Of a stretch of DNA of 9,117 bases, positions 1 to 8,033 are shown piece by piece. Within the stretch, counting starts at the first letter, position 1. Each line of letters opens with the position of its first letter. The notes below the pieces were generated by a model, which was not told where the DNA came from, did not search any database, and saw only the letters and a program-made list of their open reading frames with translations. The stretch spans positions 1-9,117 of the forward strand of contig JABUSD010000251.1 of assembly GCA_021442845.1 (NCBI GenBank), in the 5' to 3' direction. The position numbers were made by a program, and so were the translations under genes. Source of the DNA: Holdemanella sp. (GTDB lineage: Bacteria; Bacillota_I; Bacilli_A; Erysipelotrichales; Erysipelotrichaceae).

Positions 1-62
1 TCCATAAATAGACCAATATTATTTTCTACTTCTTTATGCAACTTGTCAATAAACAAAAATAA

Positions 63-99
63 CATATAAAAAGCACCTTCCTGGGAAGATGCTTATATG
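63..99 (-). terminator. Rho-independent terminator of carB
   Basis: In the minus-strand RNA, positions 94-85 (AAGCAUCUUC) pair with 80-71 (GAAGGUGCUU) in a 10-bp stem with one G-U pair and a CCAG loop. A run of U follows (73-68 region). Flanking CATAT/ATATG (63-67 and 95-99) could lengthen the stem. It starts just downstream of the carB stop at 102-104 and has no U-tract on the plus strand, so it is a one-way terminator for carB. Positions 1-62 beyond it hold no gene I can support. Confidence 0.85.
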
Positions 100-101
100 G
101 A

Positions 102-3100
102 TTATTTAATTTCTGAATGATATTCCTGAAGTGATTTTACTTCATGAACACCATGCTGGTTGATTTCAATAATACCTTCTAAAGTTGCTTTGGCAGCTGC
201 GATATTTGTCATATATGGCACACGCATCTTGATGGCAGCTTTACGGATATAGCTATCATCGCTGACAGACTGCTTACCGCTTGGTGTATTGATTACCATT
301 GCCAATTCCCCATTTGTGATGATGTCTTCAATGTTTGGACGACCTTCATATAGTTTCTTTACCTTCTGGCATGGAATATGGTTGGCAATAATCATATCGG
401 CTGTTCCACCTGTTGCGACAATATCGAATCCGGCATCGTAATATCCTTGTGCAAGTGGAATCAATTCAGCCTTATCTCTTGCGTTTACTGAGATTAATAC
501 TTTACCTTGTGATGGAAGAACCGACTGTGTTGCTTCCTGTGCTTTGTAGTAACCTGTTCCAAAAGAAGCACCTAAACCTAATACTTCTCCTGTTGAACGC
601 ATTTCTGGTCCTAAGATTGGGTCTACTTCTGGGAACATGTTGAATGGGAAGACAGCTTCCTTTACACCAACATGGGGAATCTTCTTTTCTGTTAAACCTG
701 GTACAGGTGATTCTTTTCCTGTTAATGGGCATGTGATGATTTCCGTTGCGATACGAACCATGTTGACATTACATACCTTTGATACAAGTGGTACAGTACG
801 AGAAGCTCTTGGGTTTGCTTCCAATACATAAACTTTATCATCAGCAATGGCATACTGCATATTCATCAATCCACGCACATTCATTTCCTTGGCAATCTTC
901 TTTGTATATTCCTTGATCGAGTTCAAGTGACGAACTGGAATATTCTTTGAAGGAAGGATACATGCAGAGTCACCTGAGTGGATACCTGCAAGCTCAATGT
1001 GTTCCATTACAGCTGGTACAAATACATTTTCACCATCGGAAATCGCATCCGCTTCACATTCCATCGCATTGCTTAAGAAACGGTCAACAAGAATTGGACG
1101 ATCTGGTGTTACACCTACGGCTGCATTCATATATTCTGTCAGCTGTTCATCATCATAGACAACTTCCATTCCACGTCCACCTAATACAAAGCTTGGACGT
1201 ACCATCAATGGATAAGAAATGCGTTTAGAGATTTCTAAAGCTTCTTCTACATTTGTTGCCATTCCTGATTCTGGCATTGGGATATCCAGCTTCTTCATCA
1301 TCGCATTGAATAAGTCTCTATCTTCTGCCATATCGATTGTTTCTGGTGTTGTTCCTAAGATATTAACACCATATTTCTTTAAATCATTGGCTAAGTTCAA
1401 TGGTGTCTGTCCACCAAACTGCGCGATAACACCTAATGGTTTTTCTTTTTCATGGATACTTAATACATCTTCCAGTGTTAATGGTTCAAAGTATAATTTA
1501 TCCGAAGTATCATAATCTGTTGAAACTGTTTCTGGGTTACAGTTAACAATGATTGTTTCAAATCCTAAATCCTTTAAAGCTAAGGCTGCATGCACACAGC
1601 AGTAGTCAAATTCAATACCTTGTCCGATACGGTTTGGACCACCACCAAGAATCATAACCTTTGGTCTATCACTTACTACATCGTGATCTTCTTCATTGTA
1701 TGTTGAATAGTAATAAGCATTATCCTGGGTACCAGATACATGCACTGGCTGCCAAGTTTCTACAATACCATTCTCTAAACGCATTGTACGGATTTTTTCT
1801 TCCTCTACATGTAATAACATAGAAAGATAGCGGTCTGAGAATCCATTCTGTTTTGCACTCTTTAATACATCCACTGGCAATTCTTTTCCAGCATATGTCT
1901 TTAATGCTTCTTCTTCCTCAACCAATTCCTTCATCTGTTCAAGGAAGTAGTATTTAATTGAAGTCAAATTATGGATTTCATCCAAAGTAGCTCCTTTACG
2001 GATGGCTTCATACATGATGAACTGTCTTTCTGATGTAGGCACGGTTAATTTCTGTAACAATTCTTCTTTTGTCAAATTATTGAAATCTTTTGCGTATCCA
2101 AGACCATAACGACCTGTTTCAAGCGAACGGATGGCTTTCTGGAATGCTTCCTTATATGTCTTACCAATTGACATAACTTCACCAACGGCACGCATCTGTG
2201 TTCCTAATTCATCTTTTGATCCTTTGAACTTTTCAAATGCCCAGCGAGCAAACTTAATAACAACATATTCTCCATCCGGTACATATTTATCCAATGTTCC
2301 ATATTTACCACATGGGATTTCATCTAATGTAAGTCCTGCTGCAAGCATACAGGATACAAGTGCGATTGGAAAACCAGTAGCCTTTGAAGCCAATGCTGAA
2401 GAACGAGATGTTCTTGGGTTGATTTCAATTACAACAATACGATCATCTTTAGGGTTGTGGGCAAACTGTACATTTGTTCCCCCGATAACACCGATGGATT
2501 CAACAATTCTAAATGCCTGGTCTTTTAAACGATCCTGCACTTCCTGTGAAATTGTCAACATTGGAGCCGAACAGAAGGAATCTCCTGTATGAACTCCCAT
2601 TGGGTCGATATTTTCAATAAAACATACTGTAATCAGATTGTTCTTGGCATCACGAACAACTTCCACTTCCAATTCTTCCCAACCTAGAATGGATTCTTCA
2701 ATTAAACATTCATGAACTAAACTTGCCTGAAGTCCTCTATGTACAACTGTCTTTAATTCTTCAACGTTGTATACAAGACCTCCTCCAGCTCCACCCATTG
2801 TATAAGCTGGTCTTACAACAACCGGATAACCTAGTCTTGAAGCGATATCCAATGCCTGTTCAACGGTATTGGCAATTTCTGAACGAGCCATTTCAATACC
2901 CAATGCATTCATTGTGTTCTTGAAAGCTAAACGGTCTTCTCCTCTTTCAATCGCATCTACCTGTACCCCTAATACCTTGACATTGTACTTATCCAGTACA
3001 CCGGCATTGCTAAGCTCTGCACAAAGGTTTAAGGCAGACTGTCCACCAAGGTTTGGCAACATCGCATCTGGTCTTTCCTTTTCAATAATCTGTGTTAAAC

Positions 3101-3317
3101 GATTAATATTCAGCGGTTCGATATAAGTGACATCGGCCGTTCCTGGGTCTGTCATGATTGTCGCTGGATTTGAGTTAACCAGTACAATTTCATACCCCAA
3201 GTTTCTTAAAGCTTTACAAGCCTGTGTTCCTGAATAGTCAAATTCAGCAGCCTGACCAATAATAACTGGACCAGAACCAATTACTAAGATCTTATTTACA
3301 TCTTCTCTTTTTGGCAT
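102..3317 (-). CDS. carB: Carbamoyl-phosphate synthase large subunit
   Basis: Makes carbamoyl phosphate from bicarbonate, ATP and ammonia, the ammonia being channelled from the glutaminase subunit CarA; the product feeds pyrimidine and arginine synthesis in the cytoplasm. At 1071 aa it has the normal full length. Two homologous ATP-grasp halves are visible: the first opens with VIGSGPVIIGQAAEFDYSG (about residues 12-30) and has RPAYTMGGAGGG near 169-180; the second opens with ILGGGPNRIGQGIEFDYC near 557 and has RPSFVLGGRGMEVVY. The C-terminal MGS-like regulatory domain (about 935-1071) keeps ATGGT, KKLYEGRP and INTPSG, the segments that bind UMP or IMP in the enterobacterial enzyme, so nucleotide control is plausible (inference). 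The ATG at 3317-3315 follows an AAGGAG site with 7-nt spacing. No carA lies on either side in the window, which is unusual since carAB are commonly adjacent. Identification is very secure. Confidence 0.98.
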   Translation of the reverse strand: MPKREDVNKILVIGSGPVIIGQAAEFDYSGTQACKALRNLGYEIVLVNSNPATIMTDPGTADVTYIEPLNINRLTQIIEKERPDAMLPNLGGQSALNLCAELSNAGVLDKYNVKVLGVQVDAIERGEDRLAFKNTMNALGIEMARSEIANTVEQALDIASRLGYPVVVRPAYTMGGAGGGLVYNVEELKTVVHRGLQASLVHECLIEESILGWEELEVEVVRDAKNNLITVCFIENIDPMGVHTGDSFCSAPMLTISQEVQDRLKDQAFRIVESIGVIGGTNVQFAHNPKDDRIVVIEINPRTSRSSALASKATGFPIALVSCMLAAGLTLDEIPCGKYGTLDKYVPDGEYVVIKFARWAFEKFKGSKDELGTQMRAVGEVMSIGKTYKEAFQKAIRSLETGRYGLGYAKDFNNLTKEELLQKLTVPTSERQFIMYEAIRKGATLDEIHNLTSIKYYFLEQMKELVEEEEALKTYAGKELPVDVLKSAKQNGFSDRYLSMLLHVEEEKIRTMRLENGIVETWQPVHVSGTQDNAYYYSTYNEEDHDVVSDRPKVMILGGGPNRIGQGIEFDYCCVHAALALKDLGFETIIVNCNPETVSTDYDTSDKLYFEPLTLEDVLSIHEKEKPLGVIAQFGGQTPLNLANDLKKYGVNILGTTPETIDMAEDRDLFNAMMKKLDIPMPESGMATNVEEALEISKRISYPLMVRPSFVLGGRGMEVVYDDEQLTEYMNAAVGVTPDRPILVDRFLSNAMECEADAISDGENVFVPAVMEHIELAGIHSGDSACILPSKNIPVRHLNSIKEYTKKIAKEMNVRGLMNMQYAIADDKVYVLEANPRASRTVPLVSKVCNVNMVRIATEIITCPLTGKESPVPGLTEKKIPHVGVKEAVFPFNMFPEVDPILGPEMRSTGEVLGLGASFGTGYYKAQEATQSVLPSQGKVLISVNARDKAELIPLAQGYYDAGFDIVATGGTADMIIANHIPCQKVKKLYEGRPNIEDIITNGELAMVINTPSGKQSVSDDSYIRKAAIKMRVPYMTNIAAAKATLEGIIEINQHGVHEVKSLQEYHSEIK

Positions 3318-3400
3318 AATTTGTCTCCTTATCTTACTATATATTGAGCAAAATTCTTTGCTTCATACCATTTTTTTTATGCTTAATAAAAAAGTCCAAA
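3318..3400 (-). promoter_or_regulatory. carB leader region, short hairpin, no clear promoter
   Basis: The stretch between the rpsO terminator and carB holds a small hairpin (AGCAAA at 3362-3357, loop GAAU, UUUGCU at 3352-3347) and the carB ribosome binding site (AAGGAG, 3330-3325). TATAGT at 3341-3336 could be a -10, but I find no good -35 at 16-18 nt. I also see no PyrR-type binding loop and no attenuator terminator. carB may be transcribed from a weak promoter here or by read-through from rpsO; the sequence does not decide. Confidence 0.35.
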
Positions 3401-3426
3401 AAAATAATCGATAAATCGATTATTTT
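3401..3426 (-). terminator. rpsO terminator overlapping its stop codon
   Basis: An inverted repeat AAAATAATCG / CGATTATTTT (3401-3410 and 3417-3426) forms a 10-bp, AT-rich stem with a 6-nt loop. In the minus-strand RNA it is followed by a U-run (about 3404-3398), then GGAC and a second U-run. The rpsO stop (3422-3420) lies within the stem. The stem is weak because only two G-C pairs close the loop, so read-through into carB is plausible. Confidence 0.65.
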
Positions 3427-3686
3427 CTTAGACCTAATTTAGCAATTAATGTTTTATAACGTTCGTAATCAGTCTTCTTTAAGTAGTTTAACATGTTTTT
3501 ACGACGTCCAACCATCTTCATCAATCCTCTTTGTGAGTGATAGTCATGCTTGTGTTCTTTGAAGTGTTCCGTTAACTTGTTGATATTAGCTGTTAATACC
3601 GCAATCTGTACTTCAGGAGAACCTGTGTCACCTTCGTGTAAAGCATATTCCTTCATGATGGCATCTTTTTCTGCTTTTAGTAACAT
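3420..3686 (-). CDS. rpsO: 30S ribosomal protein S15
   Basis: Primary-binding small-subunit protein that contacts helices 20-22 of 16S rRNA and nucleates the platform of the 30S subunit. The 88-aa product has the full family length and its signatures: [16 protein letters not shown] (about residues 17-32), then [22 protein letters not shown], and the C-terminal [12 protein letters not shown]. The DTGS and HS-RG segments are the rRNA-contacting parts in known S15 proteins. The ATG at 3686-3684 is preceded by AGGAGG (3700-3695) with 8-nt spacing. It has its own promoter within the hemW 3' end, a structured leader, and a terminator over its stop codon, so it can be expressed apart from fmt-lepA-hemW. 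S15 often represses its own translation, and the leader here looks suited to that (inference). Confidence 0.98.
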   Translation of the reverse strand: MLLKAEKDAIMKEYALHEGDTGSPEVQIAVLTANINKLTEHFKEHKHDYHSQRGLMKMVGRRKNMLNYLKKTDYERYKTLIAKLGLRK

Positions 3687-3763
3687 TTCCTTTACCTCCT
3701 ATATTTCTGTGTCCTTCTATACCGAGGGTTAGGTCGGAGTGTCCACACTCTCAGTACAAAAGC
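3687..3763 (-). promoter_or_regulatory. Structured rpsO leader, candidate S15 autoregulatory element
   Basis: The predicted leader is about 77 nt. In the minus-strand RNA, UACUGA (3756-3751) can pair with UCGGUA (3725-3720). This encloses a hairpin GAGUG-UGGA-CACUC (3750-3737) and an 11-nt single-stranded segment (3736-3726). That segment contains ACCU (3734-3731), complementary to AGGU in the Shine-Dalgarno region (3697-3694), so a pseudoknot hiding the start site is possible. A competing hairpin, CCGA (3737-3734) with UCGG (3725-3722), excludes the outer stem. Known S15 leaders in several phyla are unrelated in sequence but bind S15 through junctions or pseudoknots; that this one does so is inference. 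Confidence 0.45.
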
Positions 3764-3769
3764 GTCTAT

Positions 3770-3798
3770 ATTATAATGGTTTATCTATAAAAAATCAA
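3770..3798 (-). promoter_or_regulatory. rpsO promoter within the hemW 3' end
   Basis: On the minus strand TTGATT (3798-3793) and TATAAT (3775-3770) are separated by 17 nt. The -10 is perfect and the -35 matches 4 of 6 consensus bases. The -35 lies in the last codons of hemW. Transcription would start near 3763-3765, giving a leader of about 77 nt before the rpsO ATG. Confidence 0.7.
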
Positions 3799-4852
3799 CC
3801 AAAATATTATTTAAAATTTCCATTCCTTTTTCAGTGCATTTCAATCGATTTTCATCTAAAACCAGATAGGTATCGCTATATTTATCGATTGTTTTTTTAT
3901 ACATTTCCATGAAATTTCCATTATATGTTTCATTCCATTTTTGAATATCCAGACCGTAGATTGTTCGTAAAGACATCATAATCGCTTCAAACTTTCCATC
4001 CGTTTCAACAAAGTGCTTATGATTCTTTTCCTTGATATAGTCCATCAGATTTCTTGTATGATCATAACGGATGCCATTTTCTTTTCCACTAGCTCCGCAT
4101 CCAAGTCCTACAAAATCACAATCTGACCAATAGGACAGATTGTGTTTTGATTCATACGTTTCTTTACAATAGCTGCTGATTTCATAATGAATATATCCAT
4201 GTTCGGTTAATATATCTTTGATACACTCATACATATCCGCTTCCAAATCTTCATCACATGGTTCTATATGCCTTTTTCCAAAGATGGAATTTTCTTCTAT
4301 CTGTAAAGAATAGATGCTTAGATGCGGTAGGTTCAATTGTAAGAAACAATCCAGATTATATTGGATATCTTCTAATGTCTGATTGGGTAAACCATAGATT
4401 AAATCTATGGAAATATTCTCAATACCAATTGATCGAATCATTTCAATGGCCTTATAGATATCTTTTATGCTATGGTTTCTTCCAATGGCTTTTAAATGTT
4501 CATCATTAAATGTCTGTACCCCTAGACTGATGCGGTTGACACCTAGCTGTTTATATAGTTTTAGTTTTTCCATTGTCACGGAATCAGGATTGCATTCAAC
4601 TGTCCATTCATACTCTTTCTTTAAATAAGGAAGGAACAAAGAAGAAATCTCTTTAAAAGATTCGATATCCAATGAGCTTGGCGTACCGCCACCAAAATAT
4701 AAAGTGGAGATAGAATGGATGTCTTCTTCTTGAATCTCCTGGATTAATACATCTTTCCATTGTTTCTTTATGCGATCCTCTGATTTATATCGACAGAAAT
4801 CACAATAGTAACAGATGGAATCACAGAATGGAGTGTGCACATAGACATGCAT
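3785..4852 (-). CDS. hemW: HemW-type radical SAM haem chaperone
   Basis: Radical-SAM protein of the HemN/HemW family. HemW binds haem and is thought to deliver it to target proteins; family members were long misannotated as oxygen-independent coproporphyrinogen III oxidase. The 355-aa length fits HemW (about 375) rather than true HemN (about 455). The Fe-S cluster motif C-x3-C-x2-C is at Cys10, Cys14 and Cys17, followed by DFC (Cys20). FGGGTPSS, the usual SAM-binding glycine motif, lies near residue 53, and HNLSYW lies in the middle of the protein, as expected for this family. The ATG (4852-4850) overlaps the lepA stop as TAATG with no strong binding site of its own, so translation is probably coupled to lepA. 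lepA-hemW adjacency is common in Bacillota. No other haem gene is in the window. Confidence 0.9.
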   Translation of the reverse strand: MHVYVHTPFCDSICYYCDFCRYKSEDRIKKQWKDVLIQEIQEEDIHSISTLYFGGGTPSSLDIESFKEISSLFLPYLKKEYEWTVECNPDSVTMEKLKLYKQLGVNRISLGVQTFNDEHLKAIGRNHSIKDIYKAIEMIRSIGIENISIDLIYGLPNQTLEDIQYNLDCFLQLNLPHLSIYSLQIEENSIFGKRHIEPCDEDLEADMYECIKDILTEHGYIHYEISSYCKETYESKHNLSYWSDCDFVGLGCGASGKENGIRYDHTRNLMDYIKEKNHKHFVETDGKFEAIMMSLRTIYGLDIQKWNETYNGNFMEMYKKTIDKYSDTYLVLDENRLKCTEKGMEILNNILVDFL

Positions 4853-6654
4853 TATTCTTCATCCATAGAAAGAACAGCCATGAAAGCTTCCTGAGGGATT
4901 TCAACTGCCCCTACCATCTTCATACGCTTCTTTCCTTCTTTCTGCTTTTCCAATAGTTTCTTTTTACGGGAGATATCCCCTCCATAACATTTAGCCAATA
5001 CATTCTTACGCAATGCTTTGATATTCGTTCTGGCAATGACTTTTCCTCCGATGGCAGCCTGTACTGGAATTTCAAACTGCTGCTTAGGAATTAATTGTTT
5101 CAATTTGATTGTCATCGCATTTCCTCTGTTATAGGCAAAATCCTTATAGACGATGGTTGATAGAGCATCGACAATCTGTCCATTTAATAAAATATCCATC
5201 TTGACCAGCTTGCTTTCACGATAACCAGAAATTTCATAATCAAAGCTGGCATATCCTTTTGTACATGATTTCATCTTATCAAAAAAATCAAAGATGATTT
5301 CACTTAATGGAAGTTCATAGACCATCATCATACGAACATCATCCAGTACCTGTAAATCAACATATTCCCCACGTTTGCGCTGGCATAGTTCCATCATGGA
5401 ACCCACATAATCCTTTGGTACCATAATTTCCGCCTTTACATACGGTTCTTCAATGCGATCGATATTCTGTGGTGGAGGAAGCAGTGCTGGATTATCAATG
5501 GCAAGCATTTCCCCATCGGTTTTATAGACATGATAGATAACTGAAGGTGATGTTGCGATTAGATTCAGGTTATATTCCCTTTCCAGTCTTTCCTCAATGA
5601 CATCCATATGCAATAGACCTAGAAAACCACATCGGAAACCAAATCCTAAAGCTTGTGATGTTTCCGGTTCAAAGCGAAGCGAGGCATCATTTAGCTGCAG
5701 CTTCTGCAATGCTTCCTTTAAATCGTCATAGCGGGCATTGTCTACTGGATACAATCCGCAATAGACCATTGGCTGCATTTCACGATATCCTTCTAAAGGC
5801 TCATCACATGGCTTATTGACATGAGTAATCGTATCCCCTACACGTACATCCGCAATGCTTTTGATAGCGGCGCTGACCCATCCTACATCCCCTGTATTCA
5901 GTTCATCTTTAATGACTTCCTTTGGTGTTCGTACACCAACTTCAATGACTTCATATTCCGCACCCGTTGCCATAAAACGGATGGTATCCTTGGGTTTGAT
6001 GGAACCGTTCTTTACCGAAACAAAGGCAATGACACCACGATAGGCATCATAAATGGAATCAAAGACAAGGGCCTGCAGCCTTTCATTCGGACTTCCTTTT
6101 GGGGATGGCAATTTAGCTACAATTTCCTCTAATACCTGTTCTACATTCAAACCATTCTTGGCACTGATTTCCACCGCCTGGGAACAATCCAATCCGATTA
6201 GATCTTCAATTTCCTTTTTGACTACCTCTGGCTGTGCACTTGGCAGATCAATCTTATTCAATACGGGTAATATTTCCAGATCGTTTTCTAAAGCCAGATA
6301 GACATTGGCAAGTGTCTGTGCCTGTACACCTTGAGCTGCATCCACGACAAGAATCGCCCCTTCACAAGCTGCTAATGATCTTGATACCTCATACGTAAAA
6401 TCGACATGGCCGGGTGTATCAATTAAATGGAAAACATAATCCTGTCCATCCTTGGCATGATACATCAGCTGTACCGCATTTAATTTAATCGTGATGCCAC
6501 GTTCTCTTTCCAGATCCATCGTATCCAGCATCTGTTCTTTCATTTCACGCTTTTCAATTGTTTCTGTCAATTCCAGAATACGGTCTGCCAAGGTTGATTT
6601 TCCATGGTCAATATGCGCAATAATGGAAAAATTTCGTATATTCTTCTGTTCCAT
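4852..6654 (-). CDS. lepA: Elongation factor 4 (LepA), ribosome-associated GTPase
   Basis: Translational GTPase that binds the ribosome, with proposed roles in back-translocation, recovery of stalled ribosomes and 30S biogenesis. Taking the ATG at 6654 gives 600 aa, the normal size. G-motifs are clear: AHIDHGKST (residues 13-21), RGITIK (52-57), DTPGH (79-83), NKID (133-136) and SAK (164-166). EF-G-like domains follow, and then the LepA-specific C-terminal domain with a basic stretch ([17 protein letters not shown]) and an acidic end. The open frame extends to a TTG at 6672, but that extension would translate the ribosome binding site itself. AGGAGG (6666-6661) sits 6 nt before the ATG at 6654, so that start is preferred. 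It lies about 10 nt after the fmt stop, whose TAG touches the binding site, and overlaps hemW downstream. Confidence 0.97.
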   Translation of the reverse strand: MEQKNIRNFSIIAHIDHGKSTLADRILELTETIEKREMKEQMLDTMDLERERGITIKLNAVQLMYHAKDGQDYVFHLIDTPGHVDFTYEVSRSLAACEGAILVVDAAQGVQAQTLANVYLALENDLEILPVLNKIDLPSAQPEVVKKEIEDLIGLDCSQAVEISAKNGLNVEQVLEEIVAKLPSPKGSPNERLQALVFDSIYDAYRGVIAFVSVKNGSIKPKDTIRFMATGAEYEVIEVGVRTPKEVIKDELNTGDVGWVSAAIKSIADVRVGDTITHVNKPCDEPLEGYREMQPMVYCGLYPVDNARYDDLKEALQKLQLNDASLRFEPETSQALGFGFRCGFLGLLHMDVIEERLEREYNLNLIATSPSVIYHVYKTDGEMLAIDNPALLPPPQNIDRIEEPYVKAEIMVPKDYVGSMMELCQRKRGEYVDLQVLDDVRMMMVYELPLSEIIFDFFDKMKSCTKGYASFDYEISGYRESKLVKMDILLNGQIVDALSTIVYKDFAYNRGNAMTIKLKQLIPKQQFEIPVQAAIGGKVIARTNIKALRKNVLAKCYGGDISRKKKLLEKQKEGKKRMKMVGAVEIPQEAFMAVLSMDEE

Positions 6655-6664
6655 GTCATTCCTC

Positions 6665-7597
6665 CTATTCAATGATCGTATTCACTAGATTTCTTCCTTG
6701 TCCATTGAAGAAATCCTTTGCCTTCATAACGGGCTTTCCTTCCATCTGACACTCTTTAATCACAAGTGTCCCTTCTTTTAAGCTGATGGCAAAGCCATCG
6801 TGTTTCCATCCTACAATTGTATATGGTGCATCTATATTTTCTTTAACATAAGTTGCTTCTAATATCTTTAATTTTTTATTCTTGACAAGACAATAGGCTC
6901 CTGGCTGATAGGATAAAGCACGAATCTGATTGATAATCCCTTCATCATTCTGGGCATAATCTAAATGTTCTTCTTCCTTTTTAATAACCGGAGAGAAAAT
7001 GACTTTCGATTCATCCTGTTCGGTATAGATCGCATTTCCGGATGTGATCAAATCAAAATTCTTTAACATTAATTTGGATGCGGCAACTGCCATCTTTTCA
7101 AAGACAGATGTACTATTATCCTGTGGCAGAATTTCTACTTCTTCTACATCCAATACAGGACCAGCATCCATTCTTTCTACCATCTTCATCAGTGTCATAC
7201 CAGATTTTGTATCCCCATTCCAGATAGCTCTTTGAATGGGTGCTCCCCCTCTATATTTAGGCAGGATGGAACCATGAAGATTCACACATCCATAGGTAGC
7301 ACAATCCAATACTTCCTTTGTCACAATCTGTCCATAAGCACATGTGATAATCAGATCCGGTTTACAATCCACAATCCTTTGATAGTCATCTCGTATTTTA
7401 ATAGGCTGAAATACAGGAATATCATATTCCATAGCCACCTGTTTTACTGGAGAATATTCCAGAATCTGTTTACGTCCCTTTTTCTTATCCGGCTGGGTAA
7501 CCACCAGATCAATCTTCTTTCCCTCTTCCAGCAAAGATCTTAATATGGTTGCCGCTATGTCCGGTGTTCCCATAAAGATTGTATGTACTTCTTTCAT
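6665..7597 (-). CDS. fmt: Methionyl-tRNA formyltransferase
   Basis: Transfers a formyl group from 10-formyltetrahydrofolate to Met-tRNA(fMet) for initiation. From the ATG at 7597 the product is 310 aa, typical for Fmt. The N-terminal Rossmann-like domain begins with IFMGTPDIA. The catalytic region is [20 protein letters not shown] (from residue 106), with Asn106, His108 and Asp144 (in [10 protein letters not shown] context) matching the known catalytic triad. The C-terminal tRNA-binding domain follows. An in-frame ATG at 7603 exists, but GGAGG (7609-7605) leaves only 1 nt before it against 7 nt before the ATG at 7597, so the second ATG is chosen. First gene of fmt-lepA-hemW. Its usual partner def (peptide deformylase) is not in the window. 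Confidence 0.96.
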   Translation of the reverse strand: MKEVHTIFMGTPDIAATILRSLLEEGKKIDLVVTQPDKKKGRKQILEYSPVKQVAMEYDIPVFQPIKIRDDYQRIVDCKPDLIITCAYGQIVTKEVLDCATYGCVNLHGSILPKYRGGAPIQRAIWNGDTKSGMTLMKMVERMDAGPVLDVEEVEILPQDNSTSVFEKMAVAASKLMLKNFDLITSGNAIYTEQDESKVIFSPVIKKEEEHLDYAQNDEGIINQIRALSYQPGAYCLVKNKKLKILEATYVKENIDAPYTIVGWKHDGFAISLKEGTLVIKECQMEGKPVMKAKDFFNGQGRNLVNTIIE

Positions 7598-7621
7598 ATG
7601 CATTCCTCCAGTCTAAAGGCT

Positions 7622-7650
7622 ATTATAATATATTTCTTACAACTTTTGAA
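7622..7650 (-). promoter_or_regulatory. Promoter of fmt-lepA-hemW
   Basis: On the minus strand TTCAAA (7650-7645) and TATAAT (7627-7622) are 17 nt apart. The -10 is perfect and the -35 matches 4 of 6. The start would be near 7615, giving a short leader of about 18 nt that includes the GGAGG site. The -10 lies in a perfect palindrome, TATTATAATA (7621-7630). Confidence 0.6.
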
Positions 7651-7669
7651 ATCAATTTTTATTCTTTAG

Positions 7670-7698
7670 TTGCAATTGGGCTTAGTATTTGTTATAAT
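7670..7698 (+). promoter_or_regulatory. Strong extended -10 promoter of rpsT
   Basis: TTGCAA (7670-7675) and TATAAT (7693-7698) are spaced by 17 nt, and TG at 7690-7691 forms an extended -10 (TGTTATAAT). Transcription would start near 7705, about 26 nt before the rpsT ATG. This is the best promoter in the window, as expected for a ribosomal protein gene. Confidence 0.85.
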
Positions 7699-7730
7699 TC
7701 CAATGCAATTTATGTCAGGAGGTGCAAACC

Positions 7731-7994
7731 ATGCCACAAATCGAATCACAGAAGAAACGTGTTAAAACTAACAACAAAGCTCACAAGCTAATCGTATCTC
7801 AGAAATCTGCATTGAAAACTTCAATCAAGAAAGTATTAGCAGCAGTTGAAGCAAACGATAAAGAAGCAGCCGTAGCAGCATATAACGATTGCTGTTCAAA
7901 GCTTGACAAGTCTGTAGCTAAGGGTATCCACCACAAGAACTACGCTTCTCGTCAGAAATCACGTTTACAGCTTGCAATCAACAAAATGGCTTAA
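7731..7994 (+). CDS. rpsT: 30S ribosomal protein S20
   Basis: Small basic protein that binds the 5' domain and helix 44 of 16S rRNA early in 30S assembly. The 87-aa product is full length, rich in Lys and Ala, and shows the family pattern: MPQIESQKKRVKTNNKAHK at the N-terminus, KTSIKKVLAAVEANDKEAA in the middle, and KGIHHKNYASRQKSRL near the C-terminus. An in-frame GTG at 7722 would add three residues but lies in the ribosome binding site. AGGAGG (7717-7722) is 8 nt before the ATG at 7731, and S20 proteins normally begin MP or MA, so the ATG is chosen. The gene is monocistronic, with its own promoter and terminator, divergent from fmt and convergent with the HigA-peptidase gene. Confidence 0.97.
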   Translation: MPQIESQKKRVKTNNKAHKLIVSQKSALKTSIKKVLAAVEANDKEAAVAAYNDCCSKLDKSVAKGIHHKNYASRQKSRLQLAINKMA

Positions 7995-8001
7995 TTCATA
8001 T

Positions 8002-8033
8002 AAAAAATGAATCTCCAATGAGATTCTTTTTTT
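8002..8033. terminator. Bidirectional terminator between rpsT and the HigA-peptidase gene
   Basis: GAATCTC (8009-8015), loop CAAT, GAGATTC (8020-8026) form a 7-bp perfect stem. On the plus strand seven T residues follow (8027-8033). On the minus strand the stem is followed by ATTTTTT, from the A-run at 8002-8007. It can therefore end both convergent transcripts. The stop codon of the minus-strand gene (8034-8032) falls inside the plus-strand T-run. Confidence 0.85.

Noticed and set aside
44..49. A minus-strand TTGACA -35-like hexamer downstream of carB.
   Set aside because: No acceptable -10 lies 16-18 nt away; the nearest AT-rich hexamer, TAATAT, is about 22 nt away.
1..65. A minus-strand frame open from an ATG at 65-63 to the window edge (about 21 codons).
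   Set aside because: The ATG falls in the base of the carB terminator, and 21 open codons are common by chance in AT-rich DNA. The protein matches nothing I know.
2131..2592. A 153-codon plus-strand open frame inside carB.
   Set aside because: It is antisense to a highly conserved part of carB, with no ribosome binding site and no recognisable protein. The other open frames antisense to carB, lepA, hemW, fmt and the HigA-peptidase gene are rejected for the same reason.
3347..3378. A plus-strand terminator: stem AGCAAA/TTTGCT at 3347-3362 followed by a T-run at 3371-3378.
   Set aside because: The stem is short and the T-run begins 8 nt after it. No plus-strand gene upstream needs it.
6655..6672. 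A longer lepA start at TTG 6672.
   Set aside because: The extension would translate the AGGAGG site and overlap the end of fmt; the ATG at 6654 has ideal spacing.
7598..7603. A longer fmt start at ATG 7603.
   Set aside because: Only 1 nt separates it from the GGAGG site, while the ATG at 7597 has 7 nt.
7722..7730. A GTG start for rpsT at 7722.
   Set aside because: The GTG overlaps the AGGAGG site; the ATG at 7731 has 8-nt spacing and gives the normal S20 N-terminus.
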